DNA of 25,606 bases from UBA2279 sp034399355 (GCA_034399355.1 JAXMMT010000041.1:1-25606); one strand, 5' to 3'; positions 14,058 to 22,917 are shown, counted from the first letter of the stretch. Program-made: numbers and translations. The notes: generated by a model from the sequence alone, not told the origin.

Positions 14058-14365
14058 GCGCGGGTGATGTGAGCGTTCGCATGTTCGGCGTGCTGCACGC
14101 GCTGCGCACCGAGCGGGGGTTGCCCTCTGCCGTGACCATACAGGTGCCTACCGAGGGCGTTCCTGCTCACGAGATCGCGGTCGAGCTCGAGTTGCCGATC
14201 GATCAGATCGAAGGCGTGTTCTGCAACCACACCGTGTACGGGGTTGACCGCATTATCAGGCCAGGAGACGAGGTGGCGTTCGTGCCGTATGGTACGCCCG
14301 GCCCGCATCGCTTCTTCCTCGGCCTGTACAAGGCGGGGAAGAACAGCAATCCGGAGAACGAGTGA
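14054..14365 (+). CDS. MoaD/ThiS-like beta-grasp protein
   Basis: The product has 103 residues. The sequence fits a ubiquitin-like beta-grasp fold: a first strand VRMFGVLHAL, a central helix AHEIAVELELP, the segment GVFCNHTVYG and the late strand GDEVAFVPYGTPGPH. It is closest to the MoaD/ThiS superfamily, but the chain ends in a polar tail and lacks the terminal Gly-Gly that carries sulfur in true MoaD and ThiS. It therefore may bind a partner rather than act as a sulfur carrier. It overlaps tdk by four bases and the following 43-codon ORF by one base, so the three are read from one message. Confidence 0.65.
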   Translation: MSAGDVSVRMFGVLHALRTERGLPSAVTIQVPTEGVPAHEIAVELELPIDQIEGVFCNHTVYGVDRIIRPGDEVAFVPYGTPGPHRFFLGLYKAGKNSNPENE

Positions 14366-14496
14366 TGTTCGCGGCGATGCTCGACGAGTTTCCTGGTCTC
14401 ACTACCGTTCTCGCGCACATGGGCGGCTACTGTCAGTGGCCCGAGGTCGTCTCGCTCGTCAAAAAGCATGGCGCCGAGCGACTGCTCGAGTTGTGA
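14365..14496 (+). pseudogene. 43-codon remnant of an amidohydrolase (PF04909-like)
   Basis: ATG 14365 overlaps the preceding TGA, and the ORF ends at the TGA at 14494-14496. The segment EFPGLTTVLAHMGGYCQWPE, followed by VVSLVKKHGAERLLEL, resembles the internal part of TIM-barrel amidohydrolases ('FPxLxxVLAHxGG..W.EV', then 'GAeRILFGTD'). A metal-binding His would be in LAHMGG. The flanking barrel strands are absent, so it is most likely the eroded core of a lost gene, with an internal deletion joining two conserved blocks. Translation as a small coupled peptide is possible. The ORF ends one base before the next start. Confidence 0.55.
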
Positions 14497-14497
14497 C

Positions 14498-15220
14498 ATG
14501 TCTGCCGAGACGTTCTCCTACACCCTTCGCGAGAGCCCGCGGGCCCGGTATGTGCGCATTCGCGTGACCGCACGGGATGGCCTCGTCGTCGTCGTACCCC
14601 GGGGTTTCCCACCTGCGCGCGTTCCTGCTTTGCTGGTGATGCGTAGTCACTGGATCGAGCGAGCGCTGGGTCGTGTCGAGGCGCAACGTGTGCGTTGGGC
14701 CTCGCAGCTTGCCGCAGGTGCACCTGCGGTACTGGGGCTGCGCGCCGTTGGTGAGGAGTGGCGTGTCGAGTATCGTCGCACCGGGGCGCGCGGGGTGACT
14801 GCGCGCGAGCATGCGGGGCGCAGACTCGTGGTGTCGGGTGATGTGGGGGACTCCAAGGCGACACGCGATGCGGTCAAGCGCTGGCTTTCCCGGCGCGCCA
14901 AAGCGACGCTCGCACCGGCCCTTCTCGGCAAGGCGGAGGAACACGGCTATCCGGTGAAGCGGGTGACCCTGCGCTGGCAACGGTCGAGGTGGGGCAGCTG
15001 TTCTCCGACGGGTACTATCAGCCTGAACACGCAGTTGCTCTTCCTGCCTGCGGCGCTTGCCGGGTACGTGCTGCTCCACGAGTTGTGTCACACGGTGCGA
15101 ATGGATCACTCAGCTGAGTTCTGGGCGCTTGTCGCCGCTCACGAGCCTGATTACCGCGAGCGAAAGCGAGAGGTGCGTGACGGCTGGGAATATGTGCCCG
15201 CGTGGCTGCAGACGGAGTGA
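14498..15220 (+). CDS. YgjP-type zinc metallopeptidase (M48-like, COG1451)
   Basis: The product has 240 residues. The zinc motif is LLHELCHTVRMDHSAEFW (HExxH, with a downstream His and Glu), preceded by the family block RWQRSRWGSCSPTGTISLN. The N-terminal beta-rich region (YTLRESPRARYVRIRV...GLVVVVPRGF) is typical of YgjP/COG1451 proteins, which often occur with restriction or DNA-repair genes but also alone. It is probably cytoplasmic; the substrate is unknown. ATG 14498 is chosen from family alignment; the ribosome binding site is weak, so translation probably depends on the preceding overlapping ORFs. It is the last gene of the tdk operon. Confidence 0.9.
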   Translation: MSAETFSYTLRESPRARYVRIRVTARDGLVVVVPRGFPPARVPALLVMRSHWIERALGRVEAQRVRWASQLAAGAPAVLGLRAVGEEWRVEYRRTGARGVTAREHAGRRLVVSGDVGDSKATRDAVKRWLSRRAKATLAPALLGKAEEHGYPVKRVTLRWQRSRWGSCSPTGTISLNTQLLFLPAALAGYVLLHELCHTVRMDHSAEFWALVAAHEPDYRERKREVRDGWEYVPAWLQTE

Positions 15221-15255
15221 TAACCGCCACTATCGCCATTGGCGAGGAATTGTCT

Positions 15256-15398
15256 TACACTACGTTTTGGGTCGAACAACGGCCCAAGGATTCGCGGCGT
15301 GACACCCCGGGTCAATATGGCAAGCGTCTTAAGGAAGACGCGTCGGGGAAGGTCATGTCGCTCTGTTTTTGCCCTGCGGGGCGAGAGGATGGATTTAG
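15256..15398 (+). promoter_or_regulatory. Leader of the cold-shock gene
   Basis: A TACACT -10-like box lies at 15256-15261; no clear -35 box was found. The 130-base leader contains the perfect hairpin GCGTCTT-AAGG-AAGACGC (15324-15341) and a short GCCC/GGGC hairpin just before the ribosome binding site. Long structured leaders that switch with temperature are known for cspA genes; that this one does is inference. Confidence 0.4.
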
Positions 15399-15602
15399 AT
15401 GGCACAGGGTACCGTCAAGTGGTTCAACCCGGACAAGGGCTACGGTTTCATCGCGCGCGAGGATGGCGAAGACGTTTTCGTCCACTTCTCCGAGATCCAG
15501 GGCGAGGGCTTCAAGAGCCTCGACGAGGGTCAGGCCGTGGAGTTCGAAGTCACGACGGGCCAGAACGGCAAGCAGCAGGCGAGCAACGTTCGCAAGATCT
15601 AA
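15399..15602 (+). CDS. Cold-shock domain protein
   Basis: The product has 67 residues, a single CSD of normal length. RNP1 (KGYGFI) and RNP2 (VFVHFS) are intact, after the opening GTVKWFNPDKG. It binds single-stranded RNA and DNA and acts as an RNA chaperone, often induced by cold or during growth. It has its own leader and terminator, so it is monocistronic. The sequence cannot tell which csp paralogue it is. Confidence 0.95.
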   Translation: MAQGTVKWFNPDKGYGFIAREDGEDVFVHFSEIQGEGFKSLDEGQAVEFEVTTGQNGKQQASNVRKI

Positions 15603-15630
15603 TAAGCGGCGACGCACATAGCATGCAGCG

Positions 15631-15660
15631 GAAGGGCGGTCCTTACGGGGGCCGCCCTTC
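15631..15660 (+). terminator. Intrinsic terminator of the cold-shock gene
   Basis: GAAGGGCGGTCC (15631-15642) pairs with GGGCCGCCCTTC (15649-15660), with one G-U pair and the loop TTACGG. TTGTCT follows. Confidence 0.85.
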
Positions 15661-15730
15661 TTGTCTGCGGCAGCGCCAGCGCAGCATCGGGTATCATCGA
15701 GCGGACGTTGGCGTATCCGGGGGAGGTAGC

Positions 15731-16843
15731 GTGCTCGCACTGAGCGAGATACTGCACAGCAAGCTCAAGTTCGCGTTGATCGCGCTTGCGATCGGGCTGG
15801 TCGTGGCGCTCACGATGACGCTCTCGGCCATATCGGAGGGCCTCGTGACCGGCATGACCGGTGCGAAGGGCAATCTCGACGCCGACGCGGTCGTCTTCCA
15901 GGGCGACACCTATCTCAACCTGGAGCGGAGCCTGCTCACCACCGACGACGTCAAACGGGTGCGCAGCGCAGAGGGAGTGGCCGAGGCCTACGGTGTGGGT
16001 CACGTCTTCATCTCCGTGAACGCGCCCGGAGAGGCGTTGGACACGCACGCGTTCGGTCTCGAGGCTGACTTCGATCAGCTGCCGATCGTCGAGGGGGTGG
16101 GGGGCATGCCTGCCGACGGCGAGGCGATCGTCGACGAGACGGCACGAGCCGACGGTGTCGAGGTCGGCGACACACTCACCCTCACACCGATCGACCGCGA
16201 ACTCACCGTCATCGGCTTCACGAAGAACCGCCGTTATGTGATGGCGCCGGTCTTCTACGTCAACCTCGATACGTACGAGGACCTCCGTGCGGCGACGATG
16301 TTCGGCGCGATGGCCGAGACGACTGACGGCAACGTCTCGATCGCCGCGGTCAAGCTTGAGCCGGGGGTGACCGTAGATGAGCTTGCCGAGACGCTCGGTG
16401 GCGACTTCGATGTCGCCACGCCTGAGGAAGCCGCGCTCGCGGGCAACGGCATGCCGGTCATGATCCTCGCGGTGAACGGTATCCAAGGAGTGTCGTTCGT
16501 GATCGGGGCGCTGGTCATCGGCGTGTTCTTCTACATCACCACGCTGCACAAGACAGGACAGATCGCGGCTATCAAAGCGCTGGGAGCGTCAAACGTGTTC
16601 GTCTACCGCCAGCTGTTGTTGCAGATTCTCGTGCTGGTGACGGTGGGTGCACTCATCGGGACCAGCCTTGCACTTGGCGCGGGTGCCGGGATGCCGCCTG
16701 CGATGGCGTTTGACCCCCGGCCGGACCGCTGGGGCGTGACGCTCGGACTCGTCTACCTGATGGCGTTCGTCGGCAGTCTCTTCTCGCTGCGCAGCATCTT
16801 GCGAATCGACCCGGCAACCGCGCTCGATCATGCGGAACACTAG
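15731..16843 (+). CDS. ABC transporter permease, FtsX/MacB type
   Basis: The product has 370 residues. One N-terminal helix (LKFALIALAIGLVVALTMTL) is followed by a large extracellular domain of about 220 residues. Three C-terminal helices form the FtsX domain, including FYITTLHKTGQIAAIKALGA, the coupling segment. This is the HrtB/DevC/MacB-like layout of mechanotransmission transporters, which export lipoproteins, heme, peptides or drugs, or signal across the membrane. GTG 15731 follows GGGGGAGG (15719-15726). The ATPase gene follows 10 bases after the stop, so they form one operon and one complex. Confidence 0.88.
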   Translation: MLALSEILHSKLKFALIALAIGLVVALTMTLSAISEGLVTGMTGAKGNLDADAVVFQGDTYLNLERSLLTTDDVKRVRSAEGVAEAYGVGHVFISVNAPGEALDTHAFGLEADFDQLPIVEGVGGMPADGEAIVDETARADGVEVGDTLTLTPIDRELTVIGFTKNRRYVMAPVFYVNLDTYEDLRAATMFGAMAETTDGNVSIAAVKLEPGVTVDELAETLGGDFDVATPEEAALAGNGMPVMILAVNGIQGVSFVIGALVIGVFFYITTLHKTGQIAAIKALGASNVFVYRQLLLQILVLVTVGALIGTSLALGAGAGMPPAMAFDPRPDRWGVTLGLVYLMAFVGSLFSLRSILRIDPATALDHAEH

Positions 16844-16853
16844 GGGGATGACC

Positions 16854-17531
16854 GTGAGCCTTCTCGAGGTCAGAAACGTGAGCAAGAGGTACGGCGGCGG
16901 CCAGGCGGTCGTCACCGCTCTCGAGGGTGTTACCTTCACGGTCGATGCCGGATCGATGCTCGCTATCCTGGGTCCGTCGGGCTCCGGGAAGACCACGCTC
17001 CTCTCGGTCATCGCCGGGCTCTTGCAGCCGTCGTCGGGCGAGATCGTCATCGATGGAAGTCCGATTCACGTGCGGTCCGCCAGCGAGGCAGCGGCGTATC
17101 GTCGCGAGAAGATCGGCCTCGTGTTCCAGGACTATCACCTCATCCCGTACCTGAGCGCTGTCGAGAACCTGCTGCTGATGCCGAGACTCGGTGGTCGCGT
17201 GACACACGATCACCGCGACAAAGCGTTCGGTCTGCTGGAGGAGTTCGACCTCGGCAAGCGGGTCAAGCACGTTCCCTCCGAGCTCTCGGGCGGCGAGCGC
17301 CAGCGGGTCGCCATAGCCCGCGCGCTGATGAACGATCCGGAGATCATGCTGGTGGACGAGCCTACGGCGAACCTGGATACCGAGCGGGGAATGCAGGTCG
17401 TCAGTATGCTTGGCGAGCACGTCCGCAGCCGCAAGATGACGTGCCTGATGGTCACCCACGACCAGCGCATGTGTGAGGGGGCAGACCAGGTCCTGCGTCT
17501 TGTCGACGGGAGAATGGCCGAGAGGGCATAG
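16854..17531 (+). CDS. ABC transporter ATP-binding protein (MacB/LolD/HrtA type)
   Basis: The product has 225 residues, a single nucleotide-binding domain. Walker A is GPSGSGKTT (about 42-50), the Q loop VFQDYH, the signature LSGGERQR, Walker B IMLVDEPT, and the H loop MVTHD. It powers the adjacent FtsX-type permease. GTG 16854 is chosen because AGGGGG (16842-16847) lies six bases upstream; the ATG at 16848 touches the ribosome binding site and is less likely. No gene for a regulator or periplasmic adaptor is adjacent, so the exported substrate is unknown. Confidence 0.92.
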   Translation: MSLLEVRNVSKRYGGGQAVVTALEGVTFTVDAGSMLAILGPSGSGKTTLLSVIAGLLQPSSGEIVIDGSPIHVRSASEAAAYRREKIGLVFQDYHLIPYLSAVENLLLMPRLGGRVTHDHRDKAFGLLEEFDLGKRVKHVPSELSGGERQRVAIARALMNDPEIMLVDEPTANLDTERGMQVVSMLGEHVRSRKMTCLMVTHDQRMCEGADQVLRLVDGRMAERA

Positions 17532-17694
17532 CCGCTATGCTGGCTTTTTCCGGCGTTGGCATGCATACTGCTCCAGGGAGTTCGGTTCCACACCTAAGAC
17601 TCGGTTGTCCTGTGCCTTGCGAATGCAGCGCGCTTCATGGATCAGCTGCGTCTGCAACTTAGAGCGCCAGAAAAGCGCCCGGTACAGGAGACAC

Positions 17695-18921
17695 ATGTCA
17701 TTTCACGCGCTCGACCTTGAACCACGCCTGCTCAAAGGCGTGGAAGCTTTGGGCTATACGTCGCCCACACCCATCCAGCGGGAGGCTATCCCGCACATCA
17801 TGAACGGCGCTGACGTCGTCGGCTGCGCCCAGACCGGCACCGGCAAGACCGCCGCGTTCGTGCTGCCCACCCTCCATCGCATTCCGGCGCGCGGTGGCCT
17901 GAAAGCGCTTGTCGTCACGCCAACGCGTGAGCTTGCGCTCCAGATCGGCGAAGTCACCCGTGACGCGGCCCGCTTCACGGGTCACCGCTTTGTCGTCATC
18001 CACGGTGGTGTCGGCTACGAGCCGCAGCTCGCCAAGCTCCGCAAGGGCGTCGACGTGGTCGTTGCCACACCCGGCCGTTTGCTCGACCTTCACAACCGCG
18101 GCGCCATCGATCTTTCGGGTATCGAAGTCCTCGTACTCGACGAGGCCGATCGCATGCTCGATATGGGTTTCTGGCCCGACGTGCGCCGCATCATCAATCT
18201 GCTGCCTGCGAAGCGCCAGAACCTGCTCTTCTCGGCCACCATGTCGAGCGACGTGTTGCGCATCGTGCAGTCGACGCTCCACGAGCCCGTGCGCGTCGAG
18301 ACCGCGCCGACGGCGACGCCGGTGGAAAACGTTCATCAGGCGATCTATCCCGTGAATCAGATGCAGAAGTCGGACCTGCTCGTGGCCCTGCTCGAACACG
18401 AGCACCTCGAACGCGTACTCGTCTTCACGCGCACCAAGCACCGCGCCGATAGAGTAAACCGCATTCTGGGTCGCGGCGGGATAAACTCGGCAGCCATCCA
18501 CGGAGACCGCACGCAAGCCCAGCGTCAGAAGGCGCTCGACAGCTTCAAGGACGGCAAAACGCGCGTACTGGTTGCCACCGATGTAGTGGCGCGCGGCATC
18601 GATGTCGACGAAATCACCCACGTCATCAACTACGATATGCCGAACAGCCCCGAGGACTACGTGCACCGCATCGGCCGCACGGCCCGCGCAGGTGCGTCGG
18701 GCAGTGCACTCAGTTTCCTCGCCTACGAGGAGAACTCGCAGCTGCAGGACATCGAGCGCAAGCTCGGCGTGACGATCGCGTGCGAGGACCTCGAGGGATT
18801 CGCGTACAAGGACCGTATCGTTCCCAGCCCGGAGCGTGCGGTTCCCAGCAAGCCGCGTCCCGTTTTCTCCAGCGGAGTGATGGGTCGTCGCGGCGGACGC
18901 GGGCGAATCGGCCGCCGCTAG
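17695..18921 (+). CDS. DEAD-box RNA helicase (RhlE-like)
   Basis: The product has 408 residues. Motifs in order: Q motif (PTPIQ), I AQTGTGKT, Ia PTRELA, Ib TPGRLLD, II DEAD, III SAT, IV LVFTRT, V ATDVVARGID, VI HRIGRTARA. The short basic tail (GRRGGRGRIGRR) is Arg/Gly-rich, as in RhlE/CsdA-like helicases, and probably aids RNA binding. It unwinds RNA in ribosome assembly, mRNA decay or cold adaptation. ATG 17695 has AGGAG (17686-17690) upstream. A leader of about 160 bases (17532-17694) separates it from the ABC genes. A CGCCC/GGGCG hairpin at 18950-18968 lies between it and typA. Confidence 0.94.
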   Translation: MSFHALDLEPRLLKGVEALGYTSPTPIQREAIPHIMNGADVVGCAQTGTGKTAAFVLPTLHRIPARGGLKALVVTPTRELALQIGEVTRDAARFTGHRFVVIHGGVGYEPQLAKLRKGVDVVVATPGRLLDLHNRGAIDLSGIEVLVLDEADRMLDMGFWPDVRRIINLLPAKRQNLLFSATMSSDVLRIVQSTLHEPVRVETAPTATPVENVHQAIYPVNQMQKSDLLVALLEHEHLERVLVFTRTKHRADRVNRILGRGGINSAAIHGDRTQAQRQKALDSFKDGKTRVLVATDVVARGIDVDEITHVINYDMPNSPEDYVHRIGRTARAGASGSALSFLAYEENSQLQDIERKLGVTIACEDLEGFAYKDRIVPSPERAVPSKPRPVFSSGVMGRRGGRGRIGRR

Positions 18922-18999
18922 GTCGGCTTCAGCGTATCTGTCTTTGGCGCGCCCTTCGCGAACGGGCGTATACCGGTAATCCTCGACCTTCGGAGCATC

Positions 19000-20808
19000 A
19001 TGCGTCAGAACGACATCCGTAACATCGCGATCATCGCGCACGTCGACCACGGCAAGACCACACTGGTCGACCGGCTGCTGCAGACGACGCATGTCTTTCG
19101 CGAGAACCAGCAGGTGGTCGAGCGCGTGCTCGACTCCAACGATCAGGAACGCGAGCGCGGGATCACGATCCTCGCGAAGAACATCTCCGTCCGCTACAAG
19201 GACGTGAAGATCAACGTCATCGACACGCCCGGCCACGCCGACTTCGGTGGAGAGGTTGAGCGGGTCCTCAAGATGGCTGACGGCGCGCTGTTGATTGTCG
19301 ACGCATTCGAAGGCACGATGCCTCAAACACGGTTCGTGCTCAAAAAGGCACTCGAGAACGGGCTCAAGCCGCTCGTGGTCATCAACAAGATCGATCGTCC
19401 CGGTTCTCGCCCGCATGAGGTTCTCGACGGCGTCTTCGACCTCATGGTCGATCTTGGGGCGAACGACTCGCAGCTTGATTTCCCGGTCGTGTACACGAGC
19501 GCCGTGAGCGGCTACGCGCGCTACGAGCCTGATGACGCCAACGATGACATGACGCCGCTCCTCGACGCGATCATCAAGCACATCCCGGCGCCGGACTGCG
19601 ACCCCGACGGTCCGGTCGCGATGCAGGTCTGCACCATCGACTACTCGAGCTTCGTCGGCCGTATCGGCATCGGGCGTGTCTTCTCGGGCACGATCCATAA
19701 CGGCGAGCGCATCCTCGTCGTCAAGAACGATGGTAATCGCTATCAGGCCAGCGTGAAGGGCCTGTTCACCTTTGAAGGCATGGGTCGCGTTGAGGCAGAA
19801 GCTGCTCACGCGGGCGACATCTGCGCGGTTGTCGGTGTCGAGGACGCCGACATCGGCGACATGTTCACGTGTCGTATCGAGCCCGTGCAGTTGGACCCGA
19901 TCCACGTTGAAGAGCCGACGATCTCGGTCGTTTTCGCGGCGAGCACGAGCCCGCTCGTGGGCCAGGAGGGAACGATTGTCGGCGGTCGCCAAATCAAGGA
20001 GCGCCTACTCAGGGAAGCCGAGTCCAACATCTCGATGCGCATCACCGAGAGCGAGGACCGCAACGGTATGGAAGTCGCTGGCCGCGGCGTGCTGCACCTT
20101 TCCGTGCTGATGGAGACGATGCGTCGCGAGGGTCATGAGTTCCAGGTCGGTCGCCCCCAGGTCATCCTCAAGAAGGAGGGTGGCAAGACGTTCGAGCCAA
20201 TCGAGCAGGCGGTGGTTGACGTGCCGAGTGAGTACGCCGGCAAAGTCATCGAGATCTTCGGCAGCCGCAGCGGCGAGATGACCGACATGGTGCAGCGCGA
20301 CGAGCGCGTGCACCTGGAGTTCAGGATCCCGTCTCGCGGCGTGATGGGCCTACGCACGCGCATCCTGAATGCTACGCGCGGCGAGGCGACGCTCTTCCAT
20401 CACTTTGCCGAGTACGGCCCGTACAAGGGCGATCTTGGCGGCAGGCAGAATGGCTCGCTTATCGCGATGAGCACCGACAAGTCGGTCGCCTATGCGCTCG
20501 ACGCGCTGCAAACGCGCGGGACACTCTTCGTCGGCCCGACGGTGATGTGTTACGAGGGTATGATCGTCGGCGAGCACGCCAAGGACAACGACCTCGTGGT
20601 GAACGTTGCGAAGGCGAAGCAGCTCACGAACATGCGCGCTGCTGCGGCCGACAAGGGCATCCAACTTGCGCCGCCCGTGACGTTCACGCTCGAAGAGGCA
20701 CTCGAATACATCGAGGACGACGAGCTCGTGGAGATCACGCCAAAGAGCATCCGTCTCCGCAAGCGGATGCTGACCGAGAACGAGCGCAAGAAGAACCGCC
20801 GCAGCTGA
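19000..20808 (+). CDS. typA: Ribosome-associated GTPase TypA/BipA
   Basis: The product has 602 residues, full length for the family. G1 is AHVDHGKTT (near residue 14), the switch region ERERGITI, G3 DTPGHADF and G4 NKID. EF-G-like domains III and V and the TypA-specific C-terminal domain follow, ending in a basic tail. TypA is a translational GTPase that binds the ribosome under stress and helps 50S assembly at low temperature. ATG 19000 follows GGAG (18992-18995). It is followed by a convergent tautomerase gene 15 bases away. Confidence 0.96.
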   Translation: MRQNDIRNIAIIAHVDHGKTTLVDRLLQTTHVFRENQQVVERVLDSNDQERERGITILAKNISVRYKDVKINVIDTPGHADFGGEVERVLKMADGALLIVDAFEGTMPQTRFVLKKALENGLKPLVVINKIDRPGSRPHEVLDGVFDLMVDLGANDSQLDFPVVYTSAVSGYARYEPDDANDDMTPLLDAIIKHIPAPDCDPDGPVAMQVCTIDYSSFVGRIGIGRVFSGTIHNGERILVVKNDGNRYQASVKGLFTFEGMGRVEAEAAHAGDICAVVGVEDADIGDMFTCRIEPVQLDPIHVEEPTISVVFAASTSPLVGQEGTIVGGRQIKERLLREAESNISMRITESEDRNGMEVAGRGVLHLSVLMETMRREGHEFQVGRPQVILKKEGGKTFEPIEQAVVDVPSEYAGKVIEIFGSRSGEMTDMVQRDERVHLEFRIPSRGVMGLRTRILNATRGEATLFHHFAEYGPYKGDLGGRQNGSLIAMSTDKSVAYALDALQTRGTLFVGPTVMCYEGMIVGEHAKDNDLVVNVAKAKQLTNMRAAAADKGIQLAPPVTFTLEEALEYIEDDELVEITPKSIRLRKRMLTENERKKNRRS

Positions 20809-20823
20809 CGCGCTGAGAGATCG

Positions 20824-21189
20824 TCAGTGCGCCTCGGTCTCGCCCGGAAGCACGTCGAGATCGGTAGGCGACGCATCGTGGATGAAGACCGTCACTGCTG
20901 ACGGTTCGATGCCCGGGTTGTCAGCGTAGATGTCACGCAATGCCGAGACGAGCGCGGTTTTGAGCTCCGGCGGGCGGCCCTCGTAAAGCAGCACCTCGAC
21001 GACCGTGAAGCGGCCGGTGCGGCAGGACGGCACGTCAACGCACTCCGGCGATGCCTCGAAGACCCGCACAGTCACGCTGCTGTCCGGCACGCCGAGTGCG
21101 CTGGTGACCGCGAGTCGCGCGCCCGCGAGTAGCGCGCGTTTGTAGGCGTCCGGTTTGGGTCCGGTGATGTCGATGCGAACAAGCGGCAT
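20824..21189 (-). CDS. Tautomerase-family protein
   Basis: The product has 121 residues. It opens MPLVRIDITG: after Met removal Pro becomes the N-terminal catalytic base of the 4-OT/MIF tautomerase superfamily. The length corresponds to two fused beta-alpha-beta units, as in MIF or MSAD-type members. The first unit is residues 1-50 and the second begins near GRFTVVEVLLYEGRP. The substrate is unknown; the superfamily includes isomerases and dehalogenases. The ATG at 21189 follows GAGGAG on the minus strand. It is divergent from the LOG gene. Confidence 0.85.
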   Translation of the reverse strand: MPLVRIDITGPKPDAYKRALLAGARLAVTSALGVPDSSVTVRVFEASPECVDVPSCRTGRFTVVEVLLYEGRPPELKTALVSALRDIYADNPGIEPSAVTVFIHDASPTDLDVLPGETEAH

Positions 21190-21321
21190 GGCATACTCCT
21201 CAAAGCTAGCTATCTGCGCGGGTCTCGTGCGCCAAGCGTACAGCTTTTATGCGACGCAGGTCACTCATGCCGCCGGTCGTCCTGCTAGGATTGGAGCATC
21301 TGACAGACACAGGAGGCCTCC

Positions 21322-22065
21322 ATGACCGACACCAACCCAAACGATTGCGACGCCTATCCGCCGTCATTGCTCGAGCAGGTCGTTGGCGCCGAAGCCGAGT
21401 TCCTCGCCGGCGGACACGGTCATGCCGAGAACACAGAGAGCGCCGTACGCATCTTCCTTGAGTTCCTGCGCGGCTTTGAGTTTCTCAACATCGATGTGCC
21501 GATGGTCACCGTGTTCGGCTCGGCACGCTTCAAAGAGGGTCATCCGTACTACGAACTCGCGCGCAAGATGGGTCGGGAGTTGGCCGAGGCGGGCTACTGC
21601 GTGATGACCGGCGGCGGGCCCGGCATCATGGAGGCCGCGAACCGTGGTGCGCAGGAGGCGGGCGGGCTCTCCCTCGGCGCGAACATCCACCTGCCGCACG
21701 AGCAGAAGCCCAACCCGTATCTCGACCGCGTCATGACATTCGAGCACTTCTTCGTGCGCAAGGTCATGATGGTGAAGTACTCGCGCGCGTTCGTGATCAT
21801 GCCCGGCGGCTTCGGGACGCTCGACGAGCTGTTCGAAGCCATCACGCTCATCCAGACCAGGAAGATGGAGTCGTTCCCGGTCGTTGCTCTGGGCACGGAG
21901 TTTTGGAAGCCGATGATGGACTTCTTCCTGGAGAAGCTCGTCGCCGAAGGAACGATTTCTGCGGGCGACACGGATCTCGTCCGTATGACCGACTCGTGTG
22001 CGGAGGCCGTCGCGTTCATCAAGGCGCACCCGCACGGCAACCACTTCAGCTCACTGCGACGCTGA
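21322..22065 (+). CDS. LOG-family protein (TIGR00730 type)
   Basis: The product has 247 residues. The LOG signatures GGGPGIMEAANRG and PGGFGTLDELFE are both present, with the Rossmann-like opening VTVFGSARFKEG. Plant and some bacterial members release free cytokinin bases from nucleoside monophosphates; others are general nucleotide 5'-monophosphate phosphoribohydrolases. In a bacterium like this, nucleotide housekeeping is more likely than hormone synthesis. ATG 21322 follows AGGAGG. The EamA gene starts three bases after the stop, so they form an operon. Confidence 0.92.
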   Translation: MTDTNPNDCDAYPPSLLEQVVGAEAEFLAGGHGHAENTESAVRIFLEFLRGFEFLNIDVPMVTVFGSARFKEGHPYYELARKMGRELAEAGYCVMTGGGPGIMEAANRGAQEAGGLSLGANIHLPHEQKPNPYLDRVMTFEHFFVRKVMMVKYSRAFVIMPGGFGTLDELFEAITLIQTRKMESFPVVALGTEFWKPMMDFFLEKLVAEGTISAGDTDLVRMTDSCAEAVAFIKAHPHGNHFSSLRR

Positions 22066-22068
22066 CGC

Positions 22069-22917
22069 ATGCTGACCCCTGTACTCGCTATTCTCACGTC
22101 GCTGGCTTTTGGCACCTCCGACTTTTTAGGTGGCCTTGCCAGCCGTCGGGAGTCGCCCGTCACGGTGACCGCGAACGCGCATGCGCTCGAGATCGCGATG
22201 TTCGTCGTGGTGCTGCTCGTCGCCCCTGCTGCGTACTACTCGACGGCCGACCTCGCATGGGGCGCCGTCGCTGGTGTCGTGGGTGGCATTGGAGTCGTGT
22301 CGCTGTATGCTGCGCTTGCGGTCGGCCGCATGGGTGTTGTCGCGCCCATTACCGCCGGTCTCGCGGGTTCGCTTCCCGCAGTGTTCGATCTGTCGGCGGG
22401 TACGCACATGGGCCCGCGTGCGGTCCTCGGACTCGTGCTGGCTGTGGTCGCGGTAGTGGTCGTGAGCTTCGCGCCCGGACATGAGGAGGACCAAGGACGC
22501 AGTATGCCGCCAAGGGCAGTGGCGCTTTCCGTGCTTGCGGGCGTCTGTTTTGCATCTGGCTTCATCGCTCTGTCTTACACTGCCGCAGCATCAGGGTACT
22601 GGCCCCTACTCGCGGCTCGCGTTACCTCGACGGTGATGTTGTTCGCCGTTGCAGCCTTGTTTCATCGCCGACTCGTGGCCGATGTGCCGGCGCGTGCTTC
22701 GGTCGTCGGTGCGGGCGTTTTCGAGGCGCTTGCGAACGTCACCATGCTCACCGCTATCCGTATCGGTCCGCTTGCCGTAGCCGCCATTCTCGGCTCGATG
22801 TTCCCCATTGTGGTGCTGCTACTCGCACGTATCTTCCTCGGCGAGCGACTTCGCTGGATGCAGCGTGGAGGCGTGGTACTCGCCCTGCTCGCGGTGGTGT
22901 TGACGGCGCTTCCATAA
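22069..22917 (+). CDS. EamA/DMT-superfamily transporter
   Basis: The product has 282 residues with ten predicted helices in two repeats. The first begins LAILTSLAFGTSDFLGG. The second repeat ends AILGSMFPIVVLLLARIFLGERLRWMQRGGVVL, the typical EamA end with a xxGE motif before the last helix. It should export or import a small metabolite. Close placement behind the LOG gene could mean it handles a base or nucleoside product, but this is inference only. A weak CCGTG/CACGG hairpin (22944-22956) follows. Confidence 0.9.
   Translation: MLTPVLAILTSLAFGTSDFLGGLASRRESPVTVTANAHALEIAMFVVVLLVAPAAYYSTADLAWGAVAGVVGGIGVVSLYAALAVGRMGVVAPITAGLAGSLPAVFDLSAGTHMGPRAVLGLVLAVVAVVVVSFAPGHEEDQGRSMPPRAVALSVLAGVCFASGFIALSYTAAASGYWPLLAARVTSTVMLFAVAALFHRRLVADVPARASVVGAGVFEALANVTMLTAIRIGPLAVAAILGSMFPIVVLLLARIFLGERLRWMQRGGVVLALLAVVLTALP

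Noticed and set aside
17698..19992. 764-codon open frame on the minus strand across the helicase and typA genes
   Set aside because: It is antisense to two clear housekeeping genes, the translation is His/Asp/Arg-rich low-complexity sequence with no family motif, and such frames are common opposite GC-rich genes.
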